A DNA stretch of 64,000 nucleotides from the NCBI GenBank assembly GCA_031422675.1, contig JANPMG010000002.1:4881-68880 (forward strand), given 5' to 3'. Below the pieces are notes generated by a model, which was not told where the DNA came from, did no database searches, and saw nothing but the letters and a program-made list of their open reading frames with translations. Source of the stretch: JAENVU01 sp031422675 (GTDB taxonomy: Bacteria; Actinomycetota; Acidimicrobiia; IMCC26256; JAENVU01). Shown one piece after another: positions 43,840 to 53,051 of the stretch; position 1 is the stretch's first letter, and the number at the start of each line of letters is the position of its first letter. The translations under genes were made by a program, and so were the position numbers.

Positions 43840-44441
43840 GGTGTCAAGCTCTGCGTTGGGGCTCCCGCCGGGGTGCGCGGCCGCGCGTCCGCGGCCTGCA
43901 CGGCGCGAATCACGTCGTCGCCGATGGGGAGTGGCGCACAGCCGTGGGTCTTCTCGCAGACGAGGTCGAACTTGCCCTGCGCCGCGGCGTGGCACGCGAA
44001 ACAGTTGCCGCCGAACCGGTTGACCACTTCTTCGCCGCCGCGGGTGTCGATCCTGGTTCCGGTGGAATCGGTGGTGAGGAAGAAGAACTCCCAGTCCTTG
44101 GTCTTCGGGTTGAACCCGGGCCGCCGCTTGACCATCGCCTCTTGCGGGACGAGTTGGATCACACTGCCGACGGGATATTTCCCGCCGGTGGTCGAGTTGG
44201 CGACGGCGAGGGTCGCCTTCAGGTTGCCGAGTGGGTTGGAGACGAAGAACCCGCGGACGGGGGTCATGTCCTTGAGGTTCACGAAGTCGGCGGCCGACAT
44301 GTTGATGTCTTCGATCGGCTCGGGTGTTTCCACCCGGGGTGCGGTCTTGGGTGCGTCCGAGCCGCACCCGCCGATGACCAAAAAGATCGCGAAACAGAGC
44401 GCGGCGAGCGACAGCCAGGCGGGGCGAAGTGCGGAACGCAT
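43836..44441 (-). CDS. cytochrome P460-like c-type lipoprotein
   Basis: A 201-residue exported protein. A lipoprotein signal ends in VIGGC (C26), followed by a P460-type domain with GKYPVGSVIQLVPQEAMVKRR, TKDWEFFFLTTD and a single haem site CFACH (C147, C150, H151). Related proteins bind one c-type haem, and some oxidise hydroxylamine through a lysine cross-link that cannot be judged here. It probably carries electrons at the outer face of the membrane. ATG 44441 follows GGAGGACTTC. Its stop overlaps the start of the DapB-like reductase. Confidence 0.8.
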   Translation of the reverse strand: MRSALRPAWLSLAALCFAIFLVIGGCGSDAPKTAPRVETPEPIEDINMSAADFVNLKDMTPVRGFFVSNPLGNLKATLAVANSTTGGKYPVGSVIQLVPQEAMVKRRPGFNPKTKDWEFFFLTTDSTGTRIDTRGGEEVVNRFGGNCFACHAAAQGKFDLVCEKTHGCAPLPIGDDVIRAVQAADARPRTPAGAPTQSLTP

Positions 44442-44616
44442 GAAGTCCTCCGAGGTTCCGCCACCGGTGGGGGCGGGCCGCGGAGCGTATCGGCGGGCCC
44501 GTGTCGGCACGGTGTCCGACGCGATTGGGTGATATTTGCTCCCCTGCCCCCCTGCACGTAGGTTGTCGCTTACGGGACGGTTTGTAAGTTTCGGTGGTGA
44601 GTGGCGGGAGGAACCC

Positions 44617-47184
44617 ATGAGTTCGAAGTTCTTGACGACCGGTTTCGAGCAGCCGGTCCGGCGAATGTCGGCCTTGGTCGGGGTTCTGGCGGTGGCGCTG
44701 ATGCTGCCGGCATCCGCGCAGGCTGCGGACTGGTCGAACGCACGGGGCGACGCCGGGAACACGGGAAGCTCCGCGGAGACGCTCACGCTCCCCCTGACCG
44801 AACGGTGGCACTCGAGTGCGCCGGACGTCGAGGAGAACGGGGCGGTGGTCTCCAACGGCATCGTCTACATGTCGAGTGAAGACGGCCAGCTGTACGCGTT
44901 CGATCCCGCGGGCGCCCCGGTGACCGGGTTCCCGGTCGTGACGAGCCCGAACTACGGCGCGCCGGCCGTCGACGCGGTGAACGCGAAGGTCTACGTCCTG
45001 GCGAGCAACACGCTCTTTGCGTTCAACCTCAACGGGACGCCGGCGTGGACGGCGGACGTTGGTTCGACGGGCTCCAACTACAACGTGGGTCCGATCGTCG
45101 ACGGCGGTTTCGTGTACCTCAAGGCCAACGACACCCTGAAGAAGTACAACTCGGCCGGAGGGTTGCAGTGGTCGGTGCCCAGCGCCGGCAACAGCACCCA
45201 GCCCGCCATCATGGGTGCCGACGTCTACGTGAACACGAACGCAGGCGAGATCAGAAAGTACGACAAGACCACGGGCGTGGAAGTCACGACGGCCGGCTTC
45301 CCGGTGGCCACGGCCGCGAGCGAGGCCGGCATTGCGGTGGTGGACGGACGGATCTACCACAAGGCCGACCAGCTCTACGCGTACAACGCGAGCACGGGCG
45401 CCCTCGCGTGGTCGGCACCCGCCGGCGGCGACAGTACCTACTACGACTCACCCGCGGTTTCGAACGGCGTCGTGTACGTCTACGGCTGGGACAGCAAGCT
45501 GTACGCATTCGACGCGGCAACTGGCGCAACGAAGGCCGGGTTCCCGACTGCAGATCTGGCAACCCCCTCCGACCGCAACTACGGCTCACCCACGGTGGCC
45601 GGAGATCTGGTCTTCGTCGGCGCCGGTACGACCCAGAAGCTGAAAGTGCTCGGGGCCGCCGGGACCGCGAACGCAGGGACGGTGCTCGAGGAGCACCTGA
45701 CCTTCTCGGATGATCCGCAGGGCTTCGACGTGACGTCGCCGGTTGTTTCGGGCGGCATCGTGTACGTGATGCTCGACGGTGGTGGGCTGTACGCGTTCCT
45801 TCCGTCGGACGCGCCGTGGACCGGCGGAGGCGTCACCATCAACGCCGGGGCCGCCTGCACCGAATCTTCGGCGGTGACCCTGGCGATCGACGTCGGGTCG
45901 AACCCCGACGTCGCTCAGATGCGAATCTCCGAAGACCCGCTCTTTGCCTCGGCAACGTTCGAGCCCGTCGCATCGTCCAAGGCGTTCACTCTCTCGGTCG
46001 GGTTCGGGACCAAGACCGTCTACGTTCAGTTCCAGGACGGGTCCGAACAGCTCTCGAACGTCTTCAACGACCAGATCCAGTTCGCGGCGAGCTGTGCACC
46101 GACCCTCACGGTGGCGAAGGCGGGTTCTGGTTCGGGCTTGGTGGCGAGCACCCCGGCCGGTATTTCGTGTGGGGCCACGTGCTCGGCCGAGTTCGCTGAT
46201 GGTGCGAGCGTGGGTCTGACGCCGACGCCGGACGAGGGTTCGACGTTTGCGGGTTGGTCGGGTGCGTGTACCGGGACCGGTGCGTGCACGGTGACCATGA
46301 GTGGTGACCAGTCGGTGACCGCCACGTTCACCGCAACCGGTGAAACCGGGGTGAGCATCGTCAGCTCGTCGCAACCGGAGACGATCACGTCCGGCAGCGC
46401 CGGGCTGGCCCGTTTCGAGATCACCAACGCCGGCCCGGACGCGCTCGAAGGGGCCTACGCCATCGTCACCGTTCCTGCGGGAATCATGCCGGTATCGGCG
46501 ACGAGTTCACAGGGTGGGTGCACGGGATTCAGTGGCCAGCAAGCCATCTGTCTCATCGGGACGATCCCGGCCGGGTCGACCGTCACCCTCGACGTCGTGG
46601 GTCAGACGCCGCCGGGCTTCCCGCCGACGAGTTCGCTCGGCATCGGCGTCAGCCTCGCCGGATCCGGGATCGATCCGATCCAACAGACCGGCGGACCGGC
46701 CGTCACCGCGGCCACGGGCAATGAAGCCGCCGGCTTCGTACCGCCGGGTGGAACGATCTCCACGGGTACCGAGGCGACGCCGGAGAACAACACGATTGCG
46801 GGGTTCCGGCTCCCGAACTCCGGCGCGGGCGCGCCGATCGTGCTCCGGGCCGAGACCGAAGGCGCCGCGACGTTCTGCGGTGGACGCGCGTGTCGGGGCA
46901 AGATCATGTTCCTGTCGCCGTTCGCGGGGTACGACGACCCGCACCATGCTCCGCTGCTCACGATCACGTGGGACAAGACCGTCGCCGGCAAGGGGACGAA
47001 ATCCAAGCTGTACGTGCAGAAAGAGCCGGGTGGTCCGGTGACGCGCGTCGAGCGGTGTGTGAAAGCGAGTCCCGCCGTCGCCGTCCCGTCGCCGTGCATC
47101 CATGAAAGGGTCAAGATCCGGGGCGGAGACATCCGGTTCAAGATCCTCATCCTCTCGATGGATCCGCGGTTCGCTCGCCGCTGA
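44617..47184 (+). CDS. secreted PQQ-like beta-propeller protein with bacterial-repeat domain
   Basis: An 855-residue exported protein. A signal peptide ending ASAQAADWSN is followed by a PQQ-type propeller to about residue 400 (NGIVYMSSEDGQLYAFDPAG, VYVLASNTLFAFNLNG, RIYHKADQLYAYNASTGALAWS, VYVYGWDSKLYAFDAATG). Then a Big/Fn-like segment, one repeat-2 domain (GSGLVASTPAGISCGATCSAEF with paired cysteines), a DUF11-like stretch and a C-terminal region with further cysteine pairs. No enzyme residues are evident; it is likely a cell-surface scaffold. ATG 44617 follows GGGAGGAACCC. Divergent from the cytochrome gene. Confidence 0.83.
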   Translation: MSSKFLTTGFEQPVRRMSALVGVLAVALMLPASAQAADWSNARGDAGNTGSSAETLTLPLTERWHSSAPDVEENGAVVSNGIVYMSSEDGQLYAFDPAGAPVTGFPVVTSPNYGAPAVDAVNAKVYVLASNTLFAFNLNGTPAWTADVGSTGSNYNVGPIVDGGFVYLKANDTLKKYNSAGGLQWSVPSAGNSTQPAIMGADVYVNTNAGEIRKYDKTTGVEVTTAGFPVATAASEAGIAVVDGRIYHKADQLYAYNASTGALAWSAPAGGDSTYYDSPAVSNGVVYVYGWDSKLYAFDAATGATKAGFPTADLATPSDRNYGSPTVAGDLVFVGAGTTQKLKVLGAAGTANAGTVLEEHLTFSDDPQGFDVTSPVVSGGIVYVMLDGGGLYAFLPSDAPWTGGGVTINAGAACTESSAVTLAIDVGSNPDVAQMRISEDPLFASATFEPVASSKAFTLSVGFGTKTVYVQFQDGSEQLSNVFNDQIQFAASCAPTLTVAKAGSGSGLVASTPAGISCGATCSAEFADGASVGLTPTPDEGSTFAGWSGACTGTGACTVTMSGDQSVTATFTATGETGVSIVSSSQPETITSGSAGLARFEITNAGPDALEGAYAIVTVPAGIMPVSATSSQGGCTGFSGQQAICLIGTIPAGSTVTLDVVGQTPPGFPPTSSLGIGVSLAGSGIDPIQQTGGPAVTAATGNEAAGFVPPGGTISTGTEATPENNTIAGFRLPNSGAGAPIVLRAETEGAATFCGGRACRGKIMFLSPFAGYDDPHHAPLLTITWDKTVAGKGTKSKLYVQKEPGGPVTRVERCVKASPAVAVPSPCIHERVKIRGGDIRFKILILSMDPRFARR

Positions 47185-47211
47185 TCCGCAGTCGCTTCTA
47201 CGCTTCAGGGC

Positions 47212-47499
47212 ATGTGCAGAAACATCACCGAACTCAGAGGCCTGGAACCTCCCGCGACCCGGGACGAGATCGAGGCTGCGGCGCGTCAGTTCGTCCGCAA
47301 GATCAGCGGTGTGACCAAGCCCACCGGTGATGTCGCGGCGGCGATGGAAGCTGCCGCGTTGAAGATCGCGCACGTCAGCGAGCATCTCCTGGCCGACTTG
47401 CCGGCCCGTCGCCAACCGCCGAAGCACGACCCGCCGCTGCGCCGCCCCGAGGTACGGAAGCGACTCGGACTGCCGGAGTTCGACGCCCGGCCGGCCTGA
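47212..47499 (+). CDS. DUF2277 family protein
   Basis: A 95-residue protein that begins MCRNITELRGLEPPATRDEI and continues AARQFVRKISGVTKPTGDV, the signature of DUF2277. These small, widely conserved actinobacterial proteins have no assigned function; the conserved CRN start suggests nucleic acid or metal binding, but this is only a guess. Length is normal. A GNAT gene follows 27 bp later. Confidence 0.9.
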   Translation: MCRNITELRGLEPPATRDEIEAAARQFVRKISGVTKPTGDVAAAMEAAALKIAHVSEHLLADLPARRQPPKHDPPLRRPEVRKRLGLPEFDARPA

Positions 47500-47526
47500 G
47501 TCGCGAGCCCGATCGGTACGCAACGG

Positions 47527-48033
47527 ATGCCGGTCGTGCCGATGTTCTCAACCGCGCCCCTGCACCCGACGAGCGAGTGGCGGGCCTGGGCGAACTCGGT
47601 GTTCGACGCGGAATGGGGTGGTGTCGTCGCGCGCGGCGGCGAACTCGTGGATCCGAACAGCCTGGACGGTGTGGTCGCACTCCGGGACGGCGTGCCGGTG
47701 GGGGTGGTGACGTACCGCCCGACCGTCGCGACGTGGGAGGTCGTGACCCTGAACGCGATCGAACGACGTCGTGGGATCGGCCGGGCGCTCGTGAGCGCGG
47801 TGGTCGAGCGCGCGACGCGCGCGGGCGCCGAGTCGATCGGGCTCGTCACTACCAACGACAACCTCGACGCCATCGCGTTCTACGAGGCGATGGGCTTCGA
47901 GCGGGTCAGGACCGACACCGGCGCGGTCGACGCCGCGCGGCGGGAGCTCAAGCCCTCGATACCGATGTACGCCGCCAACGGGATCCCGATCCGGGACGAG
48001 TTGGAGTACCGCCGCTCGCTTCGCGCCCCGTGA
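47527..48033 (+). CDS. GNAT family N-acetyltransferase
   Basis: A 168-residue acetyl-CoA-dependent acyltransferase. The acetyl-CoA site is in VTLNAIERRRGIGRALVSAVVERA (motif A, R/Q-x-x-G-x-G/A), followed by the NDNLDAIAFYEAMGFERVRTD strand-helix typical of the fold. Substrate unknown. It follows the DUF2277 gene and is convergent with the FAD oxidoreductase at 48088. Confidence 0.9.
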   Translation: MPVVPMFSTAPLHPTSEWRAWANSVFDAEWGGVVARGGELVDPNSLDGVVALRDGVPVGVVTYRPTVATWEVVTLNAIERRRGIGRALVSAVVERATRAGAESIGLVTTNDNLDAIAFYEAMGFERVRTDTGAVDAARRELKPSIPMYAANGIPIRDELEYRRSLRAP

Positions 48034-48087
48034 CGGTCGGCTCGTGAACCATCGGCGGCCGTTCGGGGTGTGACCCGACGCCGCGGT

Positions 48088-49515
48088 TCAGCGGTGGCGG
48101 GTCAACGCCAGCGTCGCCGCGTGGTGGCCGCCCATGCCGTGGACTCCGCCACCGGGAGGAGTCGACGAAGAACAGAGGTACACGCCGTCGAGTGACGTGG
48201 CCCAGGGGTGGAGCGACACGACCGGCCGGGTGAAGATCTGGCGGAGGTCACCGGCACCACCGTTGATGTCGCCGCCGACGTAGTTGGGGTTGTGCGTCTC
48301 CATCGCCACGGTGTTCATCACGTGCCGCGCGAGTACGACGTCGCGGAATCCCGGTGCGAACCGCTCGATCTGGCTCTCCATGGCCTCGGTGCGGTCCAGC
48401 GTTGATCCGTTCGGCACGTGGCAATAGGCCCACGCCACGTGTTTGCCGGCCGGCGCCCGACTCGGATCCATCACCGTCGGCTGCACCAGGAGGGTGAACG
48501 GCTGCTCGGGATGACCGCCGGTCGCAACTACGTCCTCGGATGCGGTGATCTCGTCAAGCGTGCCGCCGACGTGCACCGTGCCACTCGTTCGGGCGCCGGG
48601 GTTGGTCCACGGGATCGGGCCGTCGAGTGCCCAGTCGATCTTGAACACACCGGGTCCGTACCGGTACCGCGTGAGGGCGCGTCGCGCGTGACCGGTGACG
48701 CGGTCGCCGGCCATGGCGAGGAACTGGCGCGGCGTGACGTCGAGCAGCGTGATGGGCGCGGGGGGAAGATCGGCGAGATCGGCGACGAGGTGATCCACGA
48801 CGATCTCGCCGCCACCGCGGACGAGAATCGCGCCGAGGGCATCGGCGAGTCGCTGGCTGCCCCCGCGCGCGACCGGCCAACCGTTCGCGTGGGCGAGCAG
48901 GTTGAGGAACAACCCGTAACCCGCAGTCCCGAGGTGGTCCAAGGGTTGGATCGCGTGCGCGGCGGATCCGGCGAGCAGGGCCCGGGGCTCGTCCTCGCGG
49001 AAGTGAGCACGCGCCAGGCCGCGAGCGCTCCGGATCGCGTGACGACCGAACGCCGCGGCGCGGAACGGAGCCCGGGGAAACCGCAGTGGTGAGAGCAGGG
49101 TTGCGACGAGGGTCTCCCGGTGTGCGACGAGTGGTCCCATCAGCGCTCGGTACCGCCGCCCGTCGTCGGGACCGAACGCGGCGGTGGTCGCGCTGATGTC
49201 GCGGTGGAGTAGCGCGGCGCGGCCGCCGTCGAGCGGATGGGCGATGGCGATCTCGGGCGTGCACCACTCGACGCCGTGCGCTTCGAGCGCGAGGTCGGCA
49301 AATGCGGGCGACGCGACTCCGAGCGCCTGCACCGTCGAGCAGATGTCGTGGACGAAGCCGGGCCGGGTGAGTTCGGCCGAACGCATCCCCCCGCCGATGA
49401 CCGATGCTGCTTCGAGGAGCAGCACCCTCCGACCGGCCCGGGCCAGGGTGATCGCACCCACGAGACCATTCGGCCCGGCCCCCACCACGACCGCGTCGTA
49501 CTCGCTGGTGCTCAT
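48088..49515 (-). CDS. phytoene-dehydrogenase-like NAD(P)/FAD oxidoreductase
   Basis: A 475-residue FAD enzyme of the CrtI/phytoene-desaturase superfamily. The dinucleotide fold opens YDAVVVGAGPNGLVGAITLARAG with the acidic end in LLLEAA, and the C-terminal FAD loop is VYLCSSSTPPGGGVHGMGGHHAA. No other carotenoid gene is nearby, so it is probably one of the pyridine-nucleotide-disulfide-like relatives of unknown substrate, common in actinobacteria. ATG 49515 has GGAG upstream; an in-frame ATG at 49566 would add 17 non-conserved residues. Divergent from the response regulator at 49678. Confidence 0.87.
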   Translation of the reverse strand: MSTSEYDAVVVGAGPNGLVGAITLARAGRRVLLLEAASVIGGGMRSAELTRPGFVHDICSTVQALGVASPAFADLALEAHGVEWCTPEIAIAHPLDGGRAALLHRDISATTAAFGPDDGRRYRALMGPLVAHRETLVATLLSPLRFPRAPFRAAAFGRHAIRSARGLARAHFREDEPRALLAGSAAHAIQPLDHLGTAGYGLFLNLLAHANGWPVARGGSQRLADALGAILVRGGGEIVVDHLVADLADLPPAPITLLDVTPRQFLAMAGDRVTGHARRALTRYRYGPGVFKIDWALDGPIPWTNPGARTSGTVHVGGTLDEITASEDVVATGGHPEQPFTLLVQPTVMDPSRAPAGKHVAWAYCHVPNGSTLDRTEAMESQIERFAPGFRDVVLARHVMNTVAMETHNPNYVGGDINGGAGDLRQIFTRPVVSLHPWATSLDGVYLCSSSTPPGGGVHGMGGHHAATLALTRHR

Positions 49516-49677
49516 GTGGATCTCCGATCCGACCGAGATTGCTGACGTTCCATTCTCGATCTCCATCGTGCGCGAGACGAGTGCGTCCCCATGAACGTCG
49601 ACGGTGATGCTGACACCCTCGACTCACGATCATCGGAAAGCGCCGCGATCAGCCGTACCGCGTTCTAACCTCAGCTC

Positions 49678-50340
49678 GTGGCATTTCGGGTCGTCGTGGC
49701 CGAGGACAACTACCTCGTGCGGGAAGGCGTGGTGCGCCTCCTCGATGCGCAGCCGGAGATCGAAGTGGTCGGCGCGTACGAGGACTTCGACACGTTGCTC
49801 GCCGGCGTCGCCGCGGTGCAACCCGATGTCGTGATCACCGACATCCGGATGCCGCCCACCGGGACCGACGAGGGGGTCCGCGCCGCGAATGTACTCCGAG
49901 AGGAGTATCCCGGCATCGGGGTCGTGGTCCTCAGCCAGTACGTGGAACCGGCGTATGCCCTCGCGCTCCTGGAGTCCGGCTCGGATCGTCGTGCCTACCT
50001 CTTGAAGGAACGGGTCTCGGACGTCGATCTGCTCATCCGCGCCATCGAGGCGGTGGCCGACGGCGGTTCGGTCATCGATCCTCAGGTGATCGACGCCCTG
50101 GTGGCCGCCCGATCTCGCCACCGATCGCCGCTCGATTTCCTCACGCCCCGTGAGGGCGAAGTCCTCACCGAGATGGCACTCGGTCGGAACAATGCCGGCA
50201 TCGCCGGCGCACTTGGACTCTCGGAACGCGCAGTCGAGAAGCACATCAACGCGCTGTTCTCGAAGCTCGGCGTCTCGGAAGAGCCTGATGTCCACCGCCG
50301 CGTGAAAGCGGTGTTGCTGTGCCTTTCGGAGCAATCGTGA
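49678..50340 (+). CDS. NarL/LuxR-family response regulator
   Basis: A 220-residue transcription regulator. The receiver has acidic residues E9/D10, phospho-acceptor D55 (VVITDIRMPP) and the lysine of AYLLKE; the C-terminal LuxR domain is FLTPREGEVLTEMALGRNNAGIAGALGLSERAVEKHINALF. Its receiver is strikingly like that of the receiver-cyclase protein at 53824-55131 (same VTDIRMPP, LSQY and AYLLK segments), so the two may share a kinase. The likely partner is the kinase at 50856. GTG 49678 starts the protein. Confidence 0.92.
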   Translation: MAFRVVVAEDNYLVREGVVRLLDAQPEIEVVGAYEDFDTLLAGVAAVQPDVVITDIRMPPTGTDEGVRAANVLREEYPGIGVVVLSQYVEPAYALALLESGSDRRAYLLKERVSDVDLLIRAIEAVADGGSVIDPQVIDALVAARSRHRSPLDFLTPREGEVLTEMALGRNNAGIAGALGLSERAVEKHINALFSKLGVSEEPDVHRRVKAVLLCLSEQS

Positions 50341-50458
50341 GCGGCGGCACGCCCCGCAGTCGGCTCACCAGGTCGGCGGCGTCGGGGGTACTGGCACCCC
50401 CGACCCGGGCCACACGGGCACGGTTCCCCCGGTGACCGACTCACGCGACGATGACGCC

Positions 50459-50833
50459 ATGACGGCGGTTCCCGTGCTCATTGTCGACGACCAAGTGCCG
50501 TTCCGACGCGCCGCACGGATGGTCGTCGCGGTCACGCCCGGCTTCGAGGTGGTCGGCGAGGCGACGTCGGGCGAGGAAGCGGTGGAGCAGTTCGAGATGC
50601 TGGAACCCGGGCTCGTCCTCATGGACATCAACCTGCCCGGGATCAGCGGCATCGAAGCCACGCGTCGGATCACCGAGTCGCATCCGGACGCAGTGGTCGT
50701 CCTGCTGTCGACCTATCGGGCCGATGATCTCCCGGCCGACGCCGCGACCTGCGGCGCCGCGGGCTACGTGAACAAGGAACAGTTCGAATCGGCCGTGGTC
50801 GTCGACCTTTGGGCGCAACGCAACCGCCCCTGA
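50459..50833 (+). CDS. stand-alone response-regulator receiver domain
   Basis: A 124-residue CheY-like protein with no output domain: acidic pair D10/D11 (LIVDDQVPFRR), phospho-acceptor D56 (LVLMDINLPGISG) and the conserved lysine in GYVNKEQFE. It may act as a phosphate sink or shuttle between the adjacent kinase and regulators. ATG 50459 was chosen; GTG 50432 would add nine residues. It lies 118 bp after the NarL regulator and is convergent with the large kinase, only 22 bp apart. Confidence 0.85.
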   Translation: MTAVPVLIVDDQVPFRRAARMVVAVTPGFEVVGEATSGEEAVEQFEMLEPGLVLMDINLPGISGIEATRRITESHPDAVVVLLSTYRADDLPADAATCGAAGYVNKEQFESAVVVDLWAQRNRP

Positions 50834-50855
50834 GGGGGCCGGGTGCGTCGCTGGT

Positions 50856-53009
50856 TCAGGCTTCCGGCAACGGGACGCGTCCACTGACCGTGGTGCCGCG
50901 ACCGGGCGCGGATTCCACCTCGACCGAGCCGCCGAACGCACCGACCCGGTCGGCCATGTTGACGAAGCCGTGTCCGTGGGCGCCACCACCGGTCGAATCG
51001 AACCCGGCGCCGGTGTCGCGCACGGCGAACAGCAACGCGCCCTGGTCCTCGCGGAGCGAAACCGTGATGTGGGCTTCGGCACCGGCGTACTTGCTCGCGT
51101 TCTGAAGCGCTTCGAGGCAACAGAAGTAGATCGCAGCCTCAACCGGTTGGGAGTAGCGGTCGACTCCCTCGGCCTCGACGCGGGTGGGGAGCGGGACCCG
51201 ATCGCCGGCGGCCCGCAACGCATCGGGCAGACCGCGGTCCATGAGCAGCGGGGGATAGATGCCGTGCGCAAGATTGCGCAGTTCCTGCACCGCGTCCTGG
51301 AGGTCGCCGGCGATCTGGTCGAGCATCTCCTTGGTTGCGTCCGGATCCGAGTCGGCGAGTTGACGGGCCAGCCGGGTGCTGACCGCGAGTGCAACGAGAT
51401 GTTGCTGGGCGCCGTCGTGGAGATCCCGCTCGATGCGTCTCCGCTCGCGGTCGGTCGCCTCGACGATGCGGGCTCGGGAACGGCGGAGTTCGTCGGCTTG
51501 GCGTCGGACCTCGTCGAGCGAGTCCTGAAGGGCCGAGTCCAGTTTCAAGTTGTGAAGCGCGAGCCCGACCTGGCGGGCGAGCTCGGTGAGGGCACGATCG
51601 TCCTCGTCGTCGAAGCCGGCCGCGCCGAGCGCGCGGGTCACCATGATCACGCCGAGGAGCTCGCCCGAGTTGGTCACGGGCGCGATCCGAATCGGAGGTT
51701 CGTCACCGTCGGGGAACGGCTCGAGGAACCTCGGCATCCACACCCGGATCCACGCCGGCCCGGACACCCCCGCGTGCGCGATAACGCCGAGTTCCTCGGG
51801 GCCGATCGGGAGCTGGGCGTGACCGCGGTCGGGGACCGATACCGATCGTTCCAACTGACCGCCGTTGCGGGTCCAGACTTCGGCCAGGTCGAGTCCCATC
51901 GTCTTCTTCAGTGATTCGGCGAGTTGGAGAAGGAGTTCGTCGAGCGGGAGGGCGCGGGTGAGCCGGCTCCCGAAGGTCCGGATCACCTCGTCGGGAGCGT
52001 GCTGCTCGCCGTAGACCCGTCGATTCGCGTAGTCGCGGAGCCGTTCCCGCGCGGGGACCCACAGGAGCGCGGCGGTGGCGGCTCCGGCGATCGAGAGTCC
52101 GAGCACGCTGCGCTCGCCGGCGTCGAGCGAACGGCCGAGTACGGCGATCACTCCGAGGGTCACCACCCCGACAACCGCGGCGAGACCGCCAATGGTGATG
52201 GTGCTCACGAGCAGCCGGTCGATGCGCACCGCGAGGGTTCGGTAGGCGCCGAGCGCGAGGGAGATCGGTACGAGAATCGTTGAAGCCACCGCCACCGCGA
52301 GGAGCGCTCTTGGCCAATGGACGACCGCATCGAGCAGCACCGCACCGGCGCTGATACCCGCGGCCGCGATGGTCGCCCAGGCCGGCCACTGCAACCGGGC
52401 GCGCTCAGCTTGGGTGCGCGCGCGTTGGCACCGACCCACGTAACCGACCACGCCGATGACCAACGCCGAAGCGGCGAGTCCGACGATTCCGGCCCACCGA
52501 AGATGGGGCCGGTCGACGAAGAGCCATCCGGCGACGACCGCGCCGACGAGATAGCCCGCCGCGGTCCAGGTTCGCCGGATTCGACTGTCGAGCCGGCCGT
52601 CGGGCAGTCCGAGGACGAGGTGAAGGCCGAGTGGCGCCAAAGCCGTGATCCCGATCACGCGTGCCAGCGCCACCGCCTCGTTGGATGGATGACGAGCAAA
52701 CTCGGCGGCACCGAGCATGGCCAGGGCGATAGCGCCACCGACGAGCGTGAGGAGTCCCGCAAGGGGTTCGCCGGGCCGTTCGAAGCTCACCAGGAGGGCG
52801 GCGCCACACCAGGTGAGCGCGACCGCGAGTAATACGCCGCGCCCGGGTCCGAGGCGGGCATCGGTCGCGTCGAACGTGGCGACGATCGCGGCCGCGATCG
52901 CCAAGACTGCGCCGAGCCGGACGAGCGTGGTTCTCCCGGTCGCGGAGTTCGAGGCCGGCGCCGGGTCTCGGAAGCTGGTGAGGTCGAGCGGCGTGTCGAT
53001 GCGGCTCAC
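50856..53009 (-). CDS. membrane sensor histidine kinase with GAF domain (NarX/DesK class)
   Basis: A 717-residue kinase. The first 310 residues hold about ten transmembrane helices (for example VRLGAVLAIAAAIVATFDA, GVVTLGVIAVLGRSLDAG). A GAF-like domain spans about 345-490. HisKA_3 follows with phospho-acceptor H531 (RRIERDLHDGAQQHLVAL) and the C-terminal HATPase_c has LEALQNASKYAGAEA, VRDTGAGFD and GHGFVNMADRVGAFGG. It probably senses a membrane or cytoplasmic ligand and phosphorylates the nearby receivers at 49678, 50459 and perhaps 53824. The gene stands alone on its strand. Confidence 0.92.
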   Translation of the reverse strand: MSRIDTPLDLTSFRDPAPASNSATGRTTLVRLGAVLAIAAAIVATFDATDARLGPGRGVLLAVALTWCGAALLVSFERPGEPLAGLLTLVGGAIALAMLGAAEFARHPSNEAVALARVIGITALAPLGLHLVLGLPDGRLDSRIRRTWTAAGYLVGAVVAGWLFVDRPHLRWAGIVGLAASALVIGVVGYVGRCQRARTQAERARLQWPAWATIAAAGISAGAVLLDAVVHWPRALLAVAVASTILVPISLALGAYRTLAVRIDRLLVSTITIGGLAAVVGVVTLGVIAVLGRSLDAGERSVLGLSIAGAATAALLWVPARERLRDYANRRVYGEQHAPDEVIRTFGSRLTRALPLDELLLQLAESLKKTMGLDLAEVWTRNGGQLERSVSVPDRGHAQLPIGPEELGVIAHAGVSGPAWIRVWMPRFLEPFPDGDEPPIRIAPVTNSGELLGVIMVTRALGAAGFDDEDDRALTELARQVGLALHNLKLDSALQDSLDEVRRQADELRRSRARIVEATDRERRRIERDLHDGAQQHLVALAVSTRLARQLADSDPDATKEMLDQIAGDLQDAVQELRNLAHGIYPPLLMDRGLPDALRAAGDRVPLPTRVEAEGVDRYSQPVEAAIYFCCLEALQNASKYAGAEAHITVSLREDQGALLFAVRDTGAGFDSTGGGAHGHGFVNMADRVGAFGGSVEVESAPGRGTTVSGRVPLPEA

Positions 53010-53051
53010 GGGTGCGCGTCTCCGAGCCGCACTGGGGTCGAAGATTCCACG

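Noticed and set aside
48088..49515. Carotenoid desaturase crtI assignment
   Set aside because: Only superfamily motifs are present and there are no carotenoid genes nearby, so I kept a general oxidoreductase name.
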